From Plantago major (Eukaryota > Streptophyta > Magnoliopsida > Lamiales > Plantaginaceae), in the NCBI GenBank assembly GCA_026545765.1, contig JAIFAC010000131.1:1-64000 (forward strand): 64,000 nucleotides of DNA, written 5' to 3'. The notes beneath the pieces were generated by a model, which was given only the letters and a program-made list of their open reading frames with translations, did no database searches and was not told the origin of the DNA. Positions 45,071 to 55,904 of the stretch are shown here, one piece after another. The position numbers and the translations under genes are program-made. Numbering within the stretch: position 1 is the first letter of the stretch; each line of letters opens with the position of its first letter.

Positions 45071-45845
45071 AACTCCCCAAACTGAACCCTTGCTTGTCCC
45101 CATGCAACAGACTCTCTAAAAAACCTAGAAAAATAAAAACATATAGACACAAAGTAAAGTCTAACTCCCAAGCTACCGAGTCTACGATTGCAAATAAAGA
45201 AAGAGTTTTGACATCACACTGAAGATCACAGAATCACATGCATAAGTTCAAAAAGGTCATTTCCAAAGTAAAAAGAACTTAAGTCTAACACGGTTGTCCC
45301 TCACAAGTGGATTCTATGCAACTAATCTCTCACACTTCTGGAAGTGTCCAGTAGGGGTAATCACTCAATAATATAAAGAGACAAAGAAGGTGACTTGCGT
45401 CACAAAGATGCCTCAAATACCTCATGCAATGTACTCAATCAGTTAAGTCAGAAAGGACTTTTTTATAGCTCTATAACAATTAACAGTAGACTTATAAAAA
45501 GGCAATCGTTCTCTTATTTTCCAATGTTTTCATTTTTTGCATACTACTTTTTTCCATCCTTATATATGACCCATATGCTTATATCCTTTTTTACATCTCA
45601 ATTTTTTGGTAGTGTATACATTTTAGAAAGTCTGCACTTTTTGTGCGTCTTTGGTTTAGTAGTATACGCCATCAACCCTCACGGTCATATGGCTTTTAAG
45701 GGCCATGCCGATATATAGGTAGTATCTGAAACATGCCCAACACGACTAACGGTGGTAACTAGTACCATAGATCCACTCCGAGACTTATTATTTTTTTTAT
45801 TTTTTATTTTTTGTTTTGAGAGAACGAAAAACCTGAACACAGACA
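43619..45845 (-). mobile_element. Second Tat/Athila-type gypsy remnant: 3' LTR and 3' internal end
   Basis: Minus-strand LTR 45070-43619 (about 1.45 kb), preceded by a tract reading 'agggttcagtttggggagtt' and about 775 bp of internal non-coding sequence to 45845, where E3's ORF3 starts abruptly. Same structure as 11397-13330. The 'gttcggtttggggagtt'-like tract before a TGATGAG LTR start is typical of this group. Confidence 0.7.
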
Positions 45846-47090
45846 TCTGTTGGTCCACTGGGATGTGTTGGCATGTATCCTTCACAGATGCTTTGATGGT
45901 CTACAAGGAGGTGCTAACCAGATAAGTCGAAACTATTTGGATGATGATGTTCTTGTTGAATCACAAGGCAATTTGGAAAACCCTTTTAATTGGGGAAATC
46001 GCCTTCATGAAATTTGTAAAGAAGATCTGAGGCTTTGAGCTAAAATCGTTAAGGGCCTTCTTGAGCCAAAAAGCGATTAGCTATGGACTAAAGATTTGCT
46101 ACTTCTTTGAGTGCCTTGGCATTGAGCTCGAGAGGCGGCGGACATTGCGATAATAACCTACTCTACAAATATGAGTATCTGAACATGATGAAAAAGGTTC
46201 TGCATCTCGGAAAGGTTCGAAGCGAAAGGCGATGAGGTATCTGAAGGTTCCATTGCGACGAAAGGCAGAACTTCACAAAGAAGTGCATTGGCAAATCGAA
46301 GGCATACCCATTATGGATGTCGACTCTCGGATACTGCATATGGCGATGAACTCGTCAATGCGGATGAACTCATCAATCTTTGCGAGTGCCTTCTTTGGTG
46401 AACTCGTCAATCTTGATAAAGCGGTGAGAAACTTGAACTCTCTCTGCGAAGCGGCGGAGATCGTTGATAACTCCGTTCAGTTTGATGGCCGAATCGTCTG
46501 AGGAGGAGAAGATCCAGCCCCAGTTCTTGAAAAAAGTAACGAAGGCCGAGGAAAAAAGGAACAAAGGTCGAGGTTCTTTGAAAGCAACTAGCTCGAAGGA
46601 TTCTTGAAGCACCTATAAAGGTTGTTGGTGCTGACACACCATCGAGGAAAGTCACGTATAAACAACTTCAAGAATACGATGAGTGGTGACCTAGTGTTGG
46701 TGAAGGCGATGTCGACACCACTTAAAAATCTGGAAGAGCTCTCAAACTTCTGCTTCCAGACAACCACAACAACCACAACAACAGCCACAAGTGGTTGATG
46801 AAATGGTCAATGAACTCCATTTCGACATACCAACAATGTCGTATGCTGAAGAAAATCCTGCAAATGGCGGTTCCCCAATTCCTAGAGAGGGATCAAACTG
46901 AGACACATGCTTAGAATGATCAAACAGGGGAGGCAACTGAGTTAGTTACTCAGGAATGGTCTGAAGTACCTGAAACTTCAAAAAAAGAAGCTGAAATGGA
47001 ACAACAAGACCAAAGCATATAAGGGTCACAAGTTCCAGACAATCGACTGACCTTTGCTCAGTAATTTGAATGGTTTAACTCTCTACTTGT
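45846..47090 (+). pseudogene. E3 ORF3, N-terminal module (partial)
   Basis: Starts mid-domain with HWDVLACILHRCFDGLQGGA, then NPFNWGNRLHEICKEDLRL, and the MMKKVLHLGK-type end at about 46190. A further Lys/Asp-rich part (46230-46500) and a Pro/Gln-rich part with caaccacaacaa repeats (46760-46800) follow. Several frame changes. Collinear with E2 30330-31640. Confidence 0.6.
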
Positions 47091-47141
47091 GATATTTTGT
47101 GTTTATTAATCTTGTTATTTAATAAAATTTCTTTGTTACAG

Positions 47142-47252
47142 GCTGAATTAGAAATACAACAAGAGGAAGCTGGAAAGCTTGCCTCAGAATCTGAGAAGGA
47201 GGCTTCCATAACCTCACCACTTAAGGAACAAGAGCCTGTCACACAGGTAGAA
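47142..47252 (+). CDS. E3 ORF3 repeat exon a (111 nt)
   Basis: Phase-0 exon of 37 codons bounded by acceptor 'tttgttacag' and donor 'gaa|gtaagt'. Translation begins AELEIQQEEAGKLASESEKE, Glu/Lys/Ser-rich. An alternative donor 'cag|gtagaa' lies six bases earlier. Size and phase match the neighbouring exons b and d. This is a predicted exon; no transcript evidence is available. Confidence 0.55.
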
Positions 47253-47329
47253 GTAAGTTCTTTTAGATATAACATATCAGATATATGCTTTATACACATG
47301 AATTATACTAAAGTGTTTGTTTCTAATAG
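47253..47329 (+). other. E3 ORF3 predicted intron 1 (77 nt)
   Basis: GTAAGT...TTCTAATAG, T/A-rich. Length agrees with the other predicted introns (77-81 nt) and its position with an intron in E5. Confidence 0.55.
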
Positions 47330-47440
47330 GCTCCAACTAAGAAGAAAAATGGAGAGACTGAAAAGTCTATCTCTTCAGAGAAGAATCCAGAGACTTCCAA
47401 GGTCTTTGAGAAACAAGTATCTGAACCTTCTATTGAGAAG
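47330..47440 (+). CDS. E3 ORF3 repeat exon b (111 nt)
   Basis: Another 37-codon phase-0 exon: APTKKKNGETEKSISSEKNP followed by a segment ending SIEK at donor 'gag aag|gtatat'. The same length as exon a. E5's equivalents are 150 nt (60548-60697) and 117 nt (60351-60467). Confidence 0.55.
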
Positions 47441-47517
47441 GTATATAATTCAGATACCTATAATCTTCAAAGACAAATCTACGATCATTTTCTCAAACTA
47501 ACACTTTCTACTTACAG
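47441..47517 (+). other. E3 ORF3 predicted intron 2 (77 nt)
   Basis: GTATAT...CTTACAG with a pyrimidine-rich 3' end (ctttctacttacag). Identical in length to intron 1. Confidence 0.55.
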
Positions 47518-47663
47518 TTGAAAAAGTAGAAGTTCTTTGGGGAATTGCCCACCGATTCCCTTGACGATGGATATTGATGAGGCATCAAGCTTTCATCACG
47601 AGAAAAACTTCCGAGGCGCACAAGTCTCGATGAAATAATATCTGAGCCTCCTATTGTGGAGGT
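47518..47663 (+). pseudogene. E3 ORF3 repeat exon c (about 146 nt, damaged)
   Basis: Encodes the IDEASxxSSREK and SEPPIVEVIDF-type segment shared with E2 (32110-32220: MEIDEASRPSSQEKIRGAQV). Contains an early TAG and a length not divisible by three, so at least one base is wrong or it is broken. Donor 'gag|gtaatt'. Confidence 0.45.
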
Positions 47664-47742
47664 AATTGACTTCTCAGATAACTAAAATTGTCTCACGTAG
47701 TTTTCTTGCTCAGAATTTTCAAAGTGTTGTTTTTAATCTCAG
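47664..47742 (+). other. E3 ORF3 predicted intron 3 (79 nt)
   Basis: GTAATT...TTTTTAATCTCAG. The acceptor is strong; the donor is weaker (gag|gtaatt). Confidence 0.5.
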
Positions 47743-47850
47743 GTTCAAGCAGAAAGAAAGATCACTAAGGATCAGGCTTCCCAGTCTCCTCCTCATATCC
47801 AGATATCTGAGGCACCTGGAACTTCAGTCGAGTCATCGAGCACATTACAG
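47743..47850 (+). CDS. E3 ORF3 repeat exon d (108 nt)
   Basis: Thirty-six-codon phase-0 exon beginning VQAERKITKDQASQSPPHIQ and ending at 'acattacag|gtaact'. In E5 the homologous exon begins VQAERKVDEDK (minus, 60467 downward), which shows that exon and splice position are conserved across copies. Confidence 0.55.
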
Positions 47851-47929
47851 GTAACTTCGGATACCTTTCTACTCTAAAGCCCAGATATCTACTAAAGTTT
47901 TCAAACTAAATAAGAAATCTTTCTTTCAG
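47851..47929 (+). other. E3 ORF3 predicted intron 4 (79 nt)
   Basis: GTAACT...AATCTTTCTTTCAG. E2 has the equivalent 'ctctttctttcgag' at about 32470 and E5 'aacactttctttcag' (minus, 60284-60270). Confidence 0.6.
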
Positions 47930-49960
47930 GCTCAAACAAGTGCCACTAAGGTCCCTGTTGATGAGAATAAGGACCTGCTTCCTTTCTTCAAGGAATACAC
48001 TTTGCCAAAGCACCTAAAATGCTTCAAGAAATGGCAAAAGCTTCGATGCTCCGATCTATCTGAGATCATTAAGATAACTGATCACCCCATAAGGAGAGCA
48101 CGAGCCCTTGACTTGGAAAATTATGTCCATGCCATGTTTCCCACTGAACAATACTCTTTTGGAACATTAATGCATAAGGACTTCGTCAAGAAAGTGGCCA
48201 GAAAGCTTATTCAAGCTTTTAAACAAGCAGATGGCATTCAAGCCTACTTTGCCCCAAACTCTACAATTCATACCCTCTGAGCAAGAGGAAGTTAATGGGA
48301 AAATGGTCACTATTCCAGAAGTGATCAATCTGGTCTCTGAAGATGAAGAAGAGAAGGAGACTGATGAGAATAACTATGAAGAACCTACTTCTGACCATCA
48401 CAAGGATAAGGATGATAAGAAGGATGATGATGATGCCCCTGCACCAGGGACAGGAGGGATTGCACATGGCAATAATACCTCAGTTTCTAAAAATCACACT
48501 GAGAGGACGTCACAAAAATCTCCTCTTCCATCTCCTCATAAATCTACCCATTCATCTCCCCAACAAAAAGACTACTGAACAAGTAGTTGAGCACTCTGAG
48601 GACAACACTCACAAAATATTGGATGCACAAGCCAGAGTTGCTCAACTCAAACAACTGCTGGAGGAAGAACAACATTTCTGACTTCAGCTGGAAGAAAAGA
48701 TAGGCTGAATCAGTCGAGCTAGATAAACTTGAAGAACAAGCAGCCTTGTGAAAACCTGAAGCTTACTACGAGATTAAAGGGCTCAAAGCTAGATGCGAAC
48801 AAGTATCGAAGAAAAGCATGATGCTAAAATTGCATCTTCACCGAAAACCATCCTCCAATGACAACCCGTATACGAGATGGTTGCCACCTTGAAAACCTTG
48901 ATGAAGAAGTACGGAGGATGAAGATCACTAGGTGATGACTTAGATGATGAAGAAGACGAGGCATTGGCGAACAACGCAATGAACATAGCGGTTTCTCATT
49001 TGAAAAGGTGATTGCTCGGCAATCTTGATTGGCCGAATGTCAATTCCAATTAATGCTTGAACAGATATCAAGTACTGGCTAAATTGAAAACGGAGTTGTT
49101 TTTTCAAGATAAAACCGTCATTGCATCAGTCCCTGCAGAAATGAAGACATTCACTGAGCTCATCACTCAGAGAACAACCAGTCTGGTCATTGCTCAAAAA
49201 GACATAGGCATGGTTAGGGATGATGACCAAAACTTGGCTGCAAAAGCCTTTGAAGAGGCTAGCTATGCTGCTGGAAAAGCAGATGCTATTCAAGGCCCAC
49301 TGGCGGAGCTCATTGATAAGGAAACAGGTCTTATCAAACAAAATCAGGAGCTCAAGGCCAATCTTGAAAAGTTGGTTACTGCTTACAACTATCTGCAAGG
49401 CAACTTTAATTCCCTTTCAGAATCCTTTGTGATTCTTAATCAGTCAACAATGACTAAGGGGGAAGGATTTCAAGGTTCTCAGAGAGGAAGAGGAAGAGGA
49501 ATCAAAAGAAAATCTGAACAACCACCTCAACCACCTCTCAGAATAAATGAGCCCTCCTCGGTCGGTGCTCTACGGATAGTGGACACCACTAAGCAACTTC
49601 TGAAAAGGAATGACAACGAGGGCAGGCACATAAACCTCCAAGTAGTACGAGGCTCGAGGGAGGAGACAAGTAAGAGGGATTGATGAGTCTTCTGAAGAAG
49701 AAGAAGAAGAAGAAGGCCAAATCAAATCCCAGGGCAATGAAGAAGGCTGCAAATTTTTCACAAGAATTGATCTTGATGATGATGATGAAGATGAAGCTCC
49801 TCTTCACAGAAAAAGAAAAAGGGTTGATAACTTTATCGAGCCCATTACCAAAGCCTTTGGTAGCTAAAACACCATGGAAATACCAAGTCGATCTAGGGTG
49901 GTTTTCAAGCAATCCCCGAGGAAAATTTAAGACAAAGGAGGAGCAATTTGAGTGAACAAA
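47930..49960 (+). pseudogene. E3 ORF3, acidic and coiled-coil region
   Basis: AQTSATKVPVDENKDLLPFF opens the exon, then FKKWQKLRCSDLSEIIK, RRARALDLENYVHAMFPTEQ (48090), EEVNGKMVTIPEVINLVSED (48290) with an acidic stretch, and a coiled coil (48590-48680). The segment 48690-49060 is badly degraded relative to E2; then a clean 208-codon frame 49057-49683 (MNRYQVLAKLKTELFFQDKT; LIKQNQELKANLEKLVTAYN) and a lysine-rich run (KKKKKKAKSN, 49700) follow. Collinear with E2 32560-34560. Confidence 0.65.
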
Positions 49961-50583
49961 GAACACTTGACTACCACTCGGGCTGAAGAAGCGAATTGAC
50001 TATGTGAAGACCAACAATGACTCCTCGTCTATAGGTGCATTAATCGGAAGAATGGCTCTTGGATTACGGAACTCGAGCACTTCTTGGTAAATGAAAATTT
50101 CCGAACGATCGATAAACATTTCGTGGCATGGAGAAAAGACAAGCGATCTTGATTAATACCAACCATGGCTTTGGTTGGATTTTGAAATGTCGAAGAATAG
50201 AAGCCATGAAAAAGGACCTCTCCGATGCTTGTCCTTATGGAAAGGCAGATGATGTGCACAGAATTCCCAACATCACTGGAACAGACACAAGAGCAAGACT
50301 TGCTGTGGAACCCTATGAGTCTTTCTACATGACTGAAGATCAATACAAGGGTGACATCAGATATCTGAAGATCATATATGAATACTTCAAGCTATCAGAT
50401 ATCAGAATCGAGCATGCCTGGAAATGGGGAAAATATCTGTGGGTCAAACAATTTGCCAAGAATCCCACAAACTTCTGAGGAAGTTTTGAATTTGCCAGAA
50501 ACACTGAGATGATAGTCAGGACTTTGCTCTTTGACTACTCAGATGATATCAAAAGGTTTGTGGATAGGGAATTTGCAAATTGA
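49961..50583 (+). pseudogene. E3 ORF3 C-terminal domain
   Basis: Same domain as E2 34612-35253. The best frame is 50128-50478, with EAMKKDLSDACPYGKADDVH, ARLAVEPYESFYMTEDQYKG and FKLSDIRIEHAWKWGKYLWV. The first part is broken; the end (MIVRTLLFDYSDDIKRFVDR) is in another frame and stops near 50583. High identity to E2 in this block contrasts with the damaged segment before it. Confidence 0.6.
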
Positions 50584-50964
50584 TCCATAAATCTACTGAT
50601 TGAAGAATTGAAGATTTTGAAGACTAGTTTATTAGGATGTCTACTTGGAGCTTGGTCACTCCTGTTGTCCTAATTTAACTAAGTGTTTTGTATCTTGCTG
50701 AATGTACTTTATTGTTCAATCTTTGTAAAAGTTATCTGTAAACTTTCTTTGAAACATATCTAATGAACCTACTCTCAGATATCAATCTATAAAAAGATAA
50801 CTTGTCAGCAAAGATCACACCTTGTGATTTGGTTGATGTTTACTTTCTACACTTAATTAAAATTAATTGAAAAGATCATAAGAATTGATTAAGTGTTAGA
50901 TTGTTCCTTAAATCGAGTTGTAATAGGTTTTAAAGATAGTCATCGTTGGTGATCAAAAGAAATT

Positions 50965-52506
50965 TGTTAGGAATATCTGTTTAGATTTTGATCGACCTTT
51001 GACTTATCTTAGCCTGAAAAGGTGGTTAGTACTCTTGGTTCACTTGAACCTTTGTAAAGTGGAAAATCACTAAGTATGTTAGTCTATCAAATCTTGTAAT
51101 TTTATATCTTTGAAGAAGACCGAAGAAGGCATCCAATGAGGAGTTCGACATTTTATTTTGAAGTTTTGAAGGCACAAGATTGCTAAAAACAAAGGTTATC
51201 GATTACTATGTCCGGATATCTTTGATAAACAAGTGTTTCTCAATAAACAAGTTTTACAAAAGATATACGAGAGCCATGGTTTCGAGCGAGGAAAAGTGCT
51301 TACAGATATCTACACTCGGATACCTGGATAAAACAATGTTTACGGGAAACAATGTTTCAGTATCTGGAGATGAAAGGTCTCTGGAAAGGGACATGCGATG
51401 CTTGAGAAGCGTGCATAGTTCGTTAACTCTTGGACAAAAATAGTACAATCTGATGAATGCATGAGATATCTGAACAAAGAAATCTACGAAAAGGCGTCTT
51501 CTGCGATCTATTCTGAGATATCGATAATTTGAATTTCATTAACGAAAACTATTCAAGCGGCATGATTTTCAAATATAAATATCAACACTTAGAATGCTTG
51601 AAACACACCGAGAACTTACACTGAACTCATTTGAAAATACGAGTCTCTCGATAATACAAGTGGTATCTTTCATTCAAGCATCTGATCGTCGACTACTTAT
51701 TCTTGACTTACGATTCGACTAAGCTCTTGAATTCTAAGTACCACGAAAGTTCTAAGTGTCACGATTCTTAACAAGCATTGCTATCGTGAAGAAGTTGAAT
51801 CGAAAGATCAAGTATCGAGATTCATTCTCTAGAACACTTATCATAGACTTGGGTCGATAAAGAACATATCACCACACATTGTGAAGTGTGTTAAGTGACT
51901 TGTTGAAGGTAGTATTACATAAGCTGTAGAAGTTATTAATCTACCAAACGACAAACTACCTTAACGATACCTTAAGCGGTGGATGCGGAAGTACTTAGTT
52001 TAGGAAACTAAGGAATAACTCGAGGTTCTTGAGCATAGGAAGTACTTAGTTTGGGAAACTAAGGAATAGCTCGAAGGTTTACGAGTAGGAAGTACTTGGT
52101 GAGAAAGTCGGGAATAACTCGGGGAACACTTGGTTGGGAACTGGTGTATTTAGGAATCGAGAGAAGATATTTGTATGGTGAACTCGATTATCTGTCTTAG
52201 TGGATTCTAGGTGCGAGAAAGGCGAAGTGGATTAGTTGAAGGATTACGCCACCTTCCGTTACTACTATAAAGATCAGTGTTATTTACTTTCTGCAATTTA
52301 TTACTTGCTTTATTTACCTTGCTGAGTATTTACACATATCTTGTTGAGCACGTGCACTTATCACAAAAAAGTCTTCCGCTCTCTGAAATTAAGTATCAGA
52401 TATCTTCACAGATATCTGAGAATTTGTGTTTATCGACAAAAGTTGTAAAAGACTATTCACCCCCCCCCCCTCTAGTCTTTTCCCTTTGCCGTTATCTGGA
52501 CTAACA
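50965..52506 (+). repeat. E3 3' LTR
   Basis: 1,542 bp, TGTTAGGAATATC...TGGACTAACA. It lacks most of the 12-bp units present at the start of the E2 LTRs. A C-run of about 12 occurs at 52459-52470. The repeated module 'aagtacttagttt.ggaaacta.ggaataactc' occurs three times at 51988-52110. Confidence 0.85.
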
Positions 52507-53230
52507 GTTTAGAAGAGAATCTTTTCCATAGATGTAGGAGGCCCGTTCACATATAGCCCAGTCCATTCATTCACATATAGCCCAGTCCATCACATATGGC
52601 CCAATTTATTTACATGTAACCTTTATTCACATGTAATGATTTCATGATTTTCTTTCATGTTGGCCCATGTGACATAATTTAATTTAAATTTATATATATT
52701 AGAAAATGATCTAGCAATTTTATTTTAGAATTTAATTTAGTAAAATTCCAAAAATGTTAGAAAATTGTATTTTGTTTTCTAATATATATTTTTAAATGTC
52801 ACTTTAGAGTATACGAATTTCGTTCGTCTCCAAATGCCCCCTCGCGACTTGTTTGTGAATAGTCTAAGAGACTTTGACTTGAACGGACAAGTAGCGATTT
52901 ATAATGGCTAGGATTTTTATATCCAGGCCCATTATAGACTGCGCGTTGATGGTCTAATTAGAACTTAGTTAGTCCATAATCATCTTGGTTTAATTAATTA
53001 CTTCTAGGCAAAGTAACTTGGGCCTGTTTAATCTTCGTACTAACCCATCTTCTCCAGCAAACAAATCTGCAGCTTTTCAGCTTCTAAATAAGCAATACTC
53101 AATTCTGATTGGGATAAGAATTTTGTTTGTTAGGAGAATCCATAAACTTGCACCTAAATCTTCTCCTTTTTCGAACTAGAATTCGACCTTGATTCTAACT
53201 CAAACTCTTTCAAATCTTTAACTTTGGCCA
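52507..53230. other. AT-rich spacer
   Basis: No coding signal seen. A short tandem repeat (52546-52607) lies near the left end; the rest is AT-rich with 'tttaatttaaatttatatatat' near 52690. Confidence 0.4.
52546..52607. repeat. Short tandem repeat, unit about 24 bp
   Basis: 'ttcacatatagcccagtccat' at 52546 and 52570, with a third, changed copy ('cacatatggcccaattt') from 52591. Confidence 0.7.
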
Positions 53231-53850
53231 GGACTCGAACTCTTTCTCACCGCTATAGAAAGGCCCGGACCCATTCATTCCACTCACACATACTCACTGC
53301 GAACGAGCAAGGGAGAGGAATCGAGAACAGCAGAAACCAGCAACTAGAGACGAATCCACAAGGGCCTACCTTTTCCGATTCAAATCCGGTGAGTTCGATC
53401 TTTTCATCTTCATCCAAGGCGAGAGGAGAGGATGCGGCGGTGGAGGCGAGTCGATGGTGCGGAGGAGTCACGAGTTTCTGAACATGGAAGGCGACACACG
53501 GTGGAGAGAGGGCGGAGGTGAGCCAGTAGCGAGATCTGTGAGTAGTGACTTAGAGGTGTGGCTGACTGGCGATGGCGCGATGGTGGAGAGAGAGGCACCG
53601 TGGTGGAAGCGATGGTGGATTGGCTGGATTTGGGGAGAAGGAAGTGCGGCTTGATTTGGGGAGGAGGTGCGGCTCGATTTGGGGCGAAGGAGAGAAGTGG
53701 CAGCCATGGATGAGAATTTGGGAGGAGACATGGTTTAGAGATGATGGCGTAAAGATGAGATTTGGGGATTTTATCCCTGTTCTCTTTCTCTCTCTCTCTT
53801 TTATTCTTCTAATAACCTTTTTTTAATTTTTTTTACTCATCCTTTCTTAT
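53231..53850 (+). other. GC-rich, gene-start-like segment, unassigned
   Basis: A clear rise in G+C and purines. It contains a possible splice donor ('aatccg|gtgagt' near 53390), G-rich repeats ('gcggcttgatttgggga' variants at 53645-53690) and a (CT)n run at 53785-53800. Overlapping short frames on both strands are unconvincing. It could be the 5' exon and leader of the PMD gene or of an unrelated gene fragment. Confidence 0.25.
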
Positions 53851-54189
53851 TGATTCATTTTGTTCTAACTTCCAATTGTGCCTTAATGTTGCTTAATAGG
53901 AACTGAGAAGAATGGTGTTCTTTTGGAAAATAGCCCTACTTGACATGTCGACTTTTGGCGATATCTATCGTTAAAATGAGCCCAAAATTACCTGTTGGTA
54001 CTGTCAATGATCCACTTATCGGACGCTACCAGTCGATGGCAAAGCGGTGAATACCCTATCTTTGTCGAAATGGACTAGCTAACAATATGACATGTCGGGT
54101 GTAACGACACATTGATCCTCCGTAGTGCCCATACAGCCGAAGGGCAATTCATCCTTCGAACTTTAGGCGCCGAATCTTAGAAAGCGAGG
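53851..54189. other. Spacer before PMD pseudogene
   Basis: No open frame of note. 'acttatcggacgctac' and similar may belong to the damaged N-terminus of the PMD gene. Confidence 0.3.
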
Positions 54190-55894
54190 CGGATGGATTG
54201 ATGATTCGTTCCGCGTTGAGGGAGAGATTCAATACATCCGCCGTTATTGGGAGTGGATAGAAGACATCTTGAGCCGATGTGAGTCAACGTTGCGGTCAGC
54301 CAGGATCTATGATGTTGTCAATGCCTCACTTTTTACCTACGACTTTGATTCCAACATCATGAAGGCATTTTGCGAAGCTTGGTGCCCGTCTACCAATTCT
54401 CTTCATCGTCAGTGGCAAAATCTCCATTACCCTATGGGACTTGAAGCACCTTGCCGGTCTACCTATAATTGGTGCTCTATATGATAAAGTTAATCCTGGT
54501 GCGATAGAGATCACAGGTTCCGACCCTGCATGCGTGCCGTTCATTTCCGTCTCATGCCAAGCCTTGTACCATGCATTACATAAGTTGAAGACTAATTCGA
54601 ATGGCGATCGCTATGTTCCTGTTACCTTTGAGAGATGGGTGTGCTTACAGTGCGACAAAGAAGTGCGATATCCTAAACTACTTTACGTGGAGCGAAGGAG
54701 AAAAAAATGTGGAATCTTGGAGAAAATTGCGCCGTGTAACCCACGACCCACTTGCGGTATTCCACATCATGGCGATTGGACTTAGATGATGACTCTTTAT
54801 TTGCCATGGTCGATGTTAGTCGGGAAGATCCAAGCGGAAGTATTCTAATTGTTTATCTCTCATCTTTGGTTATGTGCATTCATCCTTCAATCGAAGATGT
54901 TGGCATGATCGTCCGAGCACTTTCAAGCTAGCGGTCAAGATGGCACGTGGGAAACCTGTAAGTTTGGCAATTCCAGTATTGGCATCCATCTATAAAGGGC
55001 TCAATCAAATTGTGGATTTTTGCACCCGTCTCAGCCGAATCGTCCATTCCCCGTTCATTTCGTACATGGTTGGTTGGCGAATTATTTCAAGACTCATCAC
55101 CCAGTGTTCCGCACATCCCAAAGCCCTTCTATGGTTCAATTTTACGAGAAGGTAGTGCGGCGATATTTTCGAGAAGCTCGCGGAAAATTCACAAAGAACC
55201 ACAATAGTGTGGAATTGTCATCGCGTCTGAAACTAGCGTGTATCCTTTCGTTGATAACATAAACGCCTTGCTCGTGGAACGTGAGTTCTTTGCTAGCATC
55301 CGATCATCATTCCTTACATTGTGAAACGGCGAACGATTCATCCTTGAGCCATACTCTCCTCACCGATTCAGTCGTCAATTTGGATTTCATCAAGACATCC
55401 CAGATATTCTTGCTCGGACGATCCGGAGTTGTAACTTGGATGATGGTTTACGTTTGTGGAGGATTAGCATGGCGGAAGATACTAAGGTAAAAGCGTCTTT
55501 TCCTGGAGCCTCTCCTACTATCGCGAAGCTATTTGTGGAAGGGTACTTAGATTGGTGGAAAGAAGTAGGTGGAGATTACCTTGAAAACAATCTTGACCAG
55601 CAGCTGATAACCAAGAAACCTTTGCCCAAGAACCTTGCATCTTCTGCTGCTTCTGCGAAAGCCAAATGTAAGCAATCGGAAGCTATAAATCCAGCGACTC
55701 CAGCCTCCACTGCCCATGTCTCAAAGGATGGTCCGGTGAAAGCTAAAGGCAAGGACTTGGCTGCTAGGATTTCGACAACTCGACCTCTCTGCCCGTATCA
55801 AAGGATGTTCGGTGAGCGATGTCGAGGACTGGTGCTAGATTTCAACAACTCCGACCTCTCTGCGGCGTATCAAAGGATGTTCGGTGAAAGTTAA
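54190..55894 (+). pseudogene. Plant mobile domain (PMD) protein pseudogene
   Basis: Three successive frames give the PMD (aminotransferase-like, plant mobile domain) signature: IMKAFCEAWCPSTNSLH (54350), then MKHLAGLPIIGALYDKVNPG (54441), FERWVCLQCDKE, a THDPLAVFHIMAIG-type piece (54740), MARGKPVSLAIPVLASIYKG (54940) and PVHFVHGWLANYFKTHHPVF (55045). PMD proteins occur in plant gypsy and MULE-type transposons and in host genes such as the MAIL/MAIN group. There are at least five frame changes. The C-terminus is low complexity (lysine/serine/alanine) and holds a 71 bp tandem duplication. E5 begins ten bases after its stop. Confidence 0.75.
55763..55889 (+). repeat. 71 bp tandem duplication in PMD C-terminus
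   Basis: 'gctag(g)atttc.acaactc.gacctctctgc' starts at 55764 and 55835, and both copies run to 'caaaggatgttcggtga'. The encoded motif YQRMFGE appears twice. The two copies differ by a few bases and short indels. Confidence 0.8.
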
Positions 55895-55904
55895 AGCGAG
55901 ATTT

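Larger units (their letters stand above)
45846..52506 (+). mobile_element. E3: Sirevirus-type copia element, 5'-truncated
   Basis: Contains ORF3 from within its N-terminal module (45846) to the C-terminal domain (about 50583), a polypurine tract near 50955-50964 (degenerate) and a 3' LTR 50965-52506. No gag or pol is present. The left edge abuts the internal end of a Tat/Athila remnant; the right flank is gttta (52507-52511), with no partner because the 5' end is missing. Confidence 0.8.

Noticed and set aside
49589-49966. Minus-strand 125-codon frame within E3
   Set aside because: Antisense of the lysine-rich ORF3 tail; no homology or initiation context.
53468-53731. Minus-strand 87-codon Ser/Pro-rich frame, and overlapping plus-strand frames
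   Set aside because: All derive from a G/purine-rich plus strand; several frames are open at once, with no motif.
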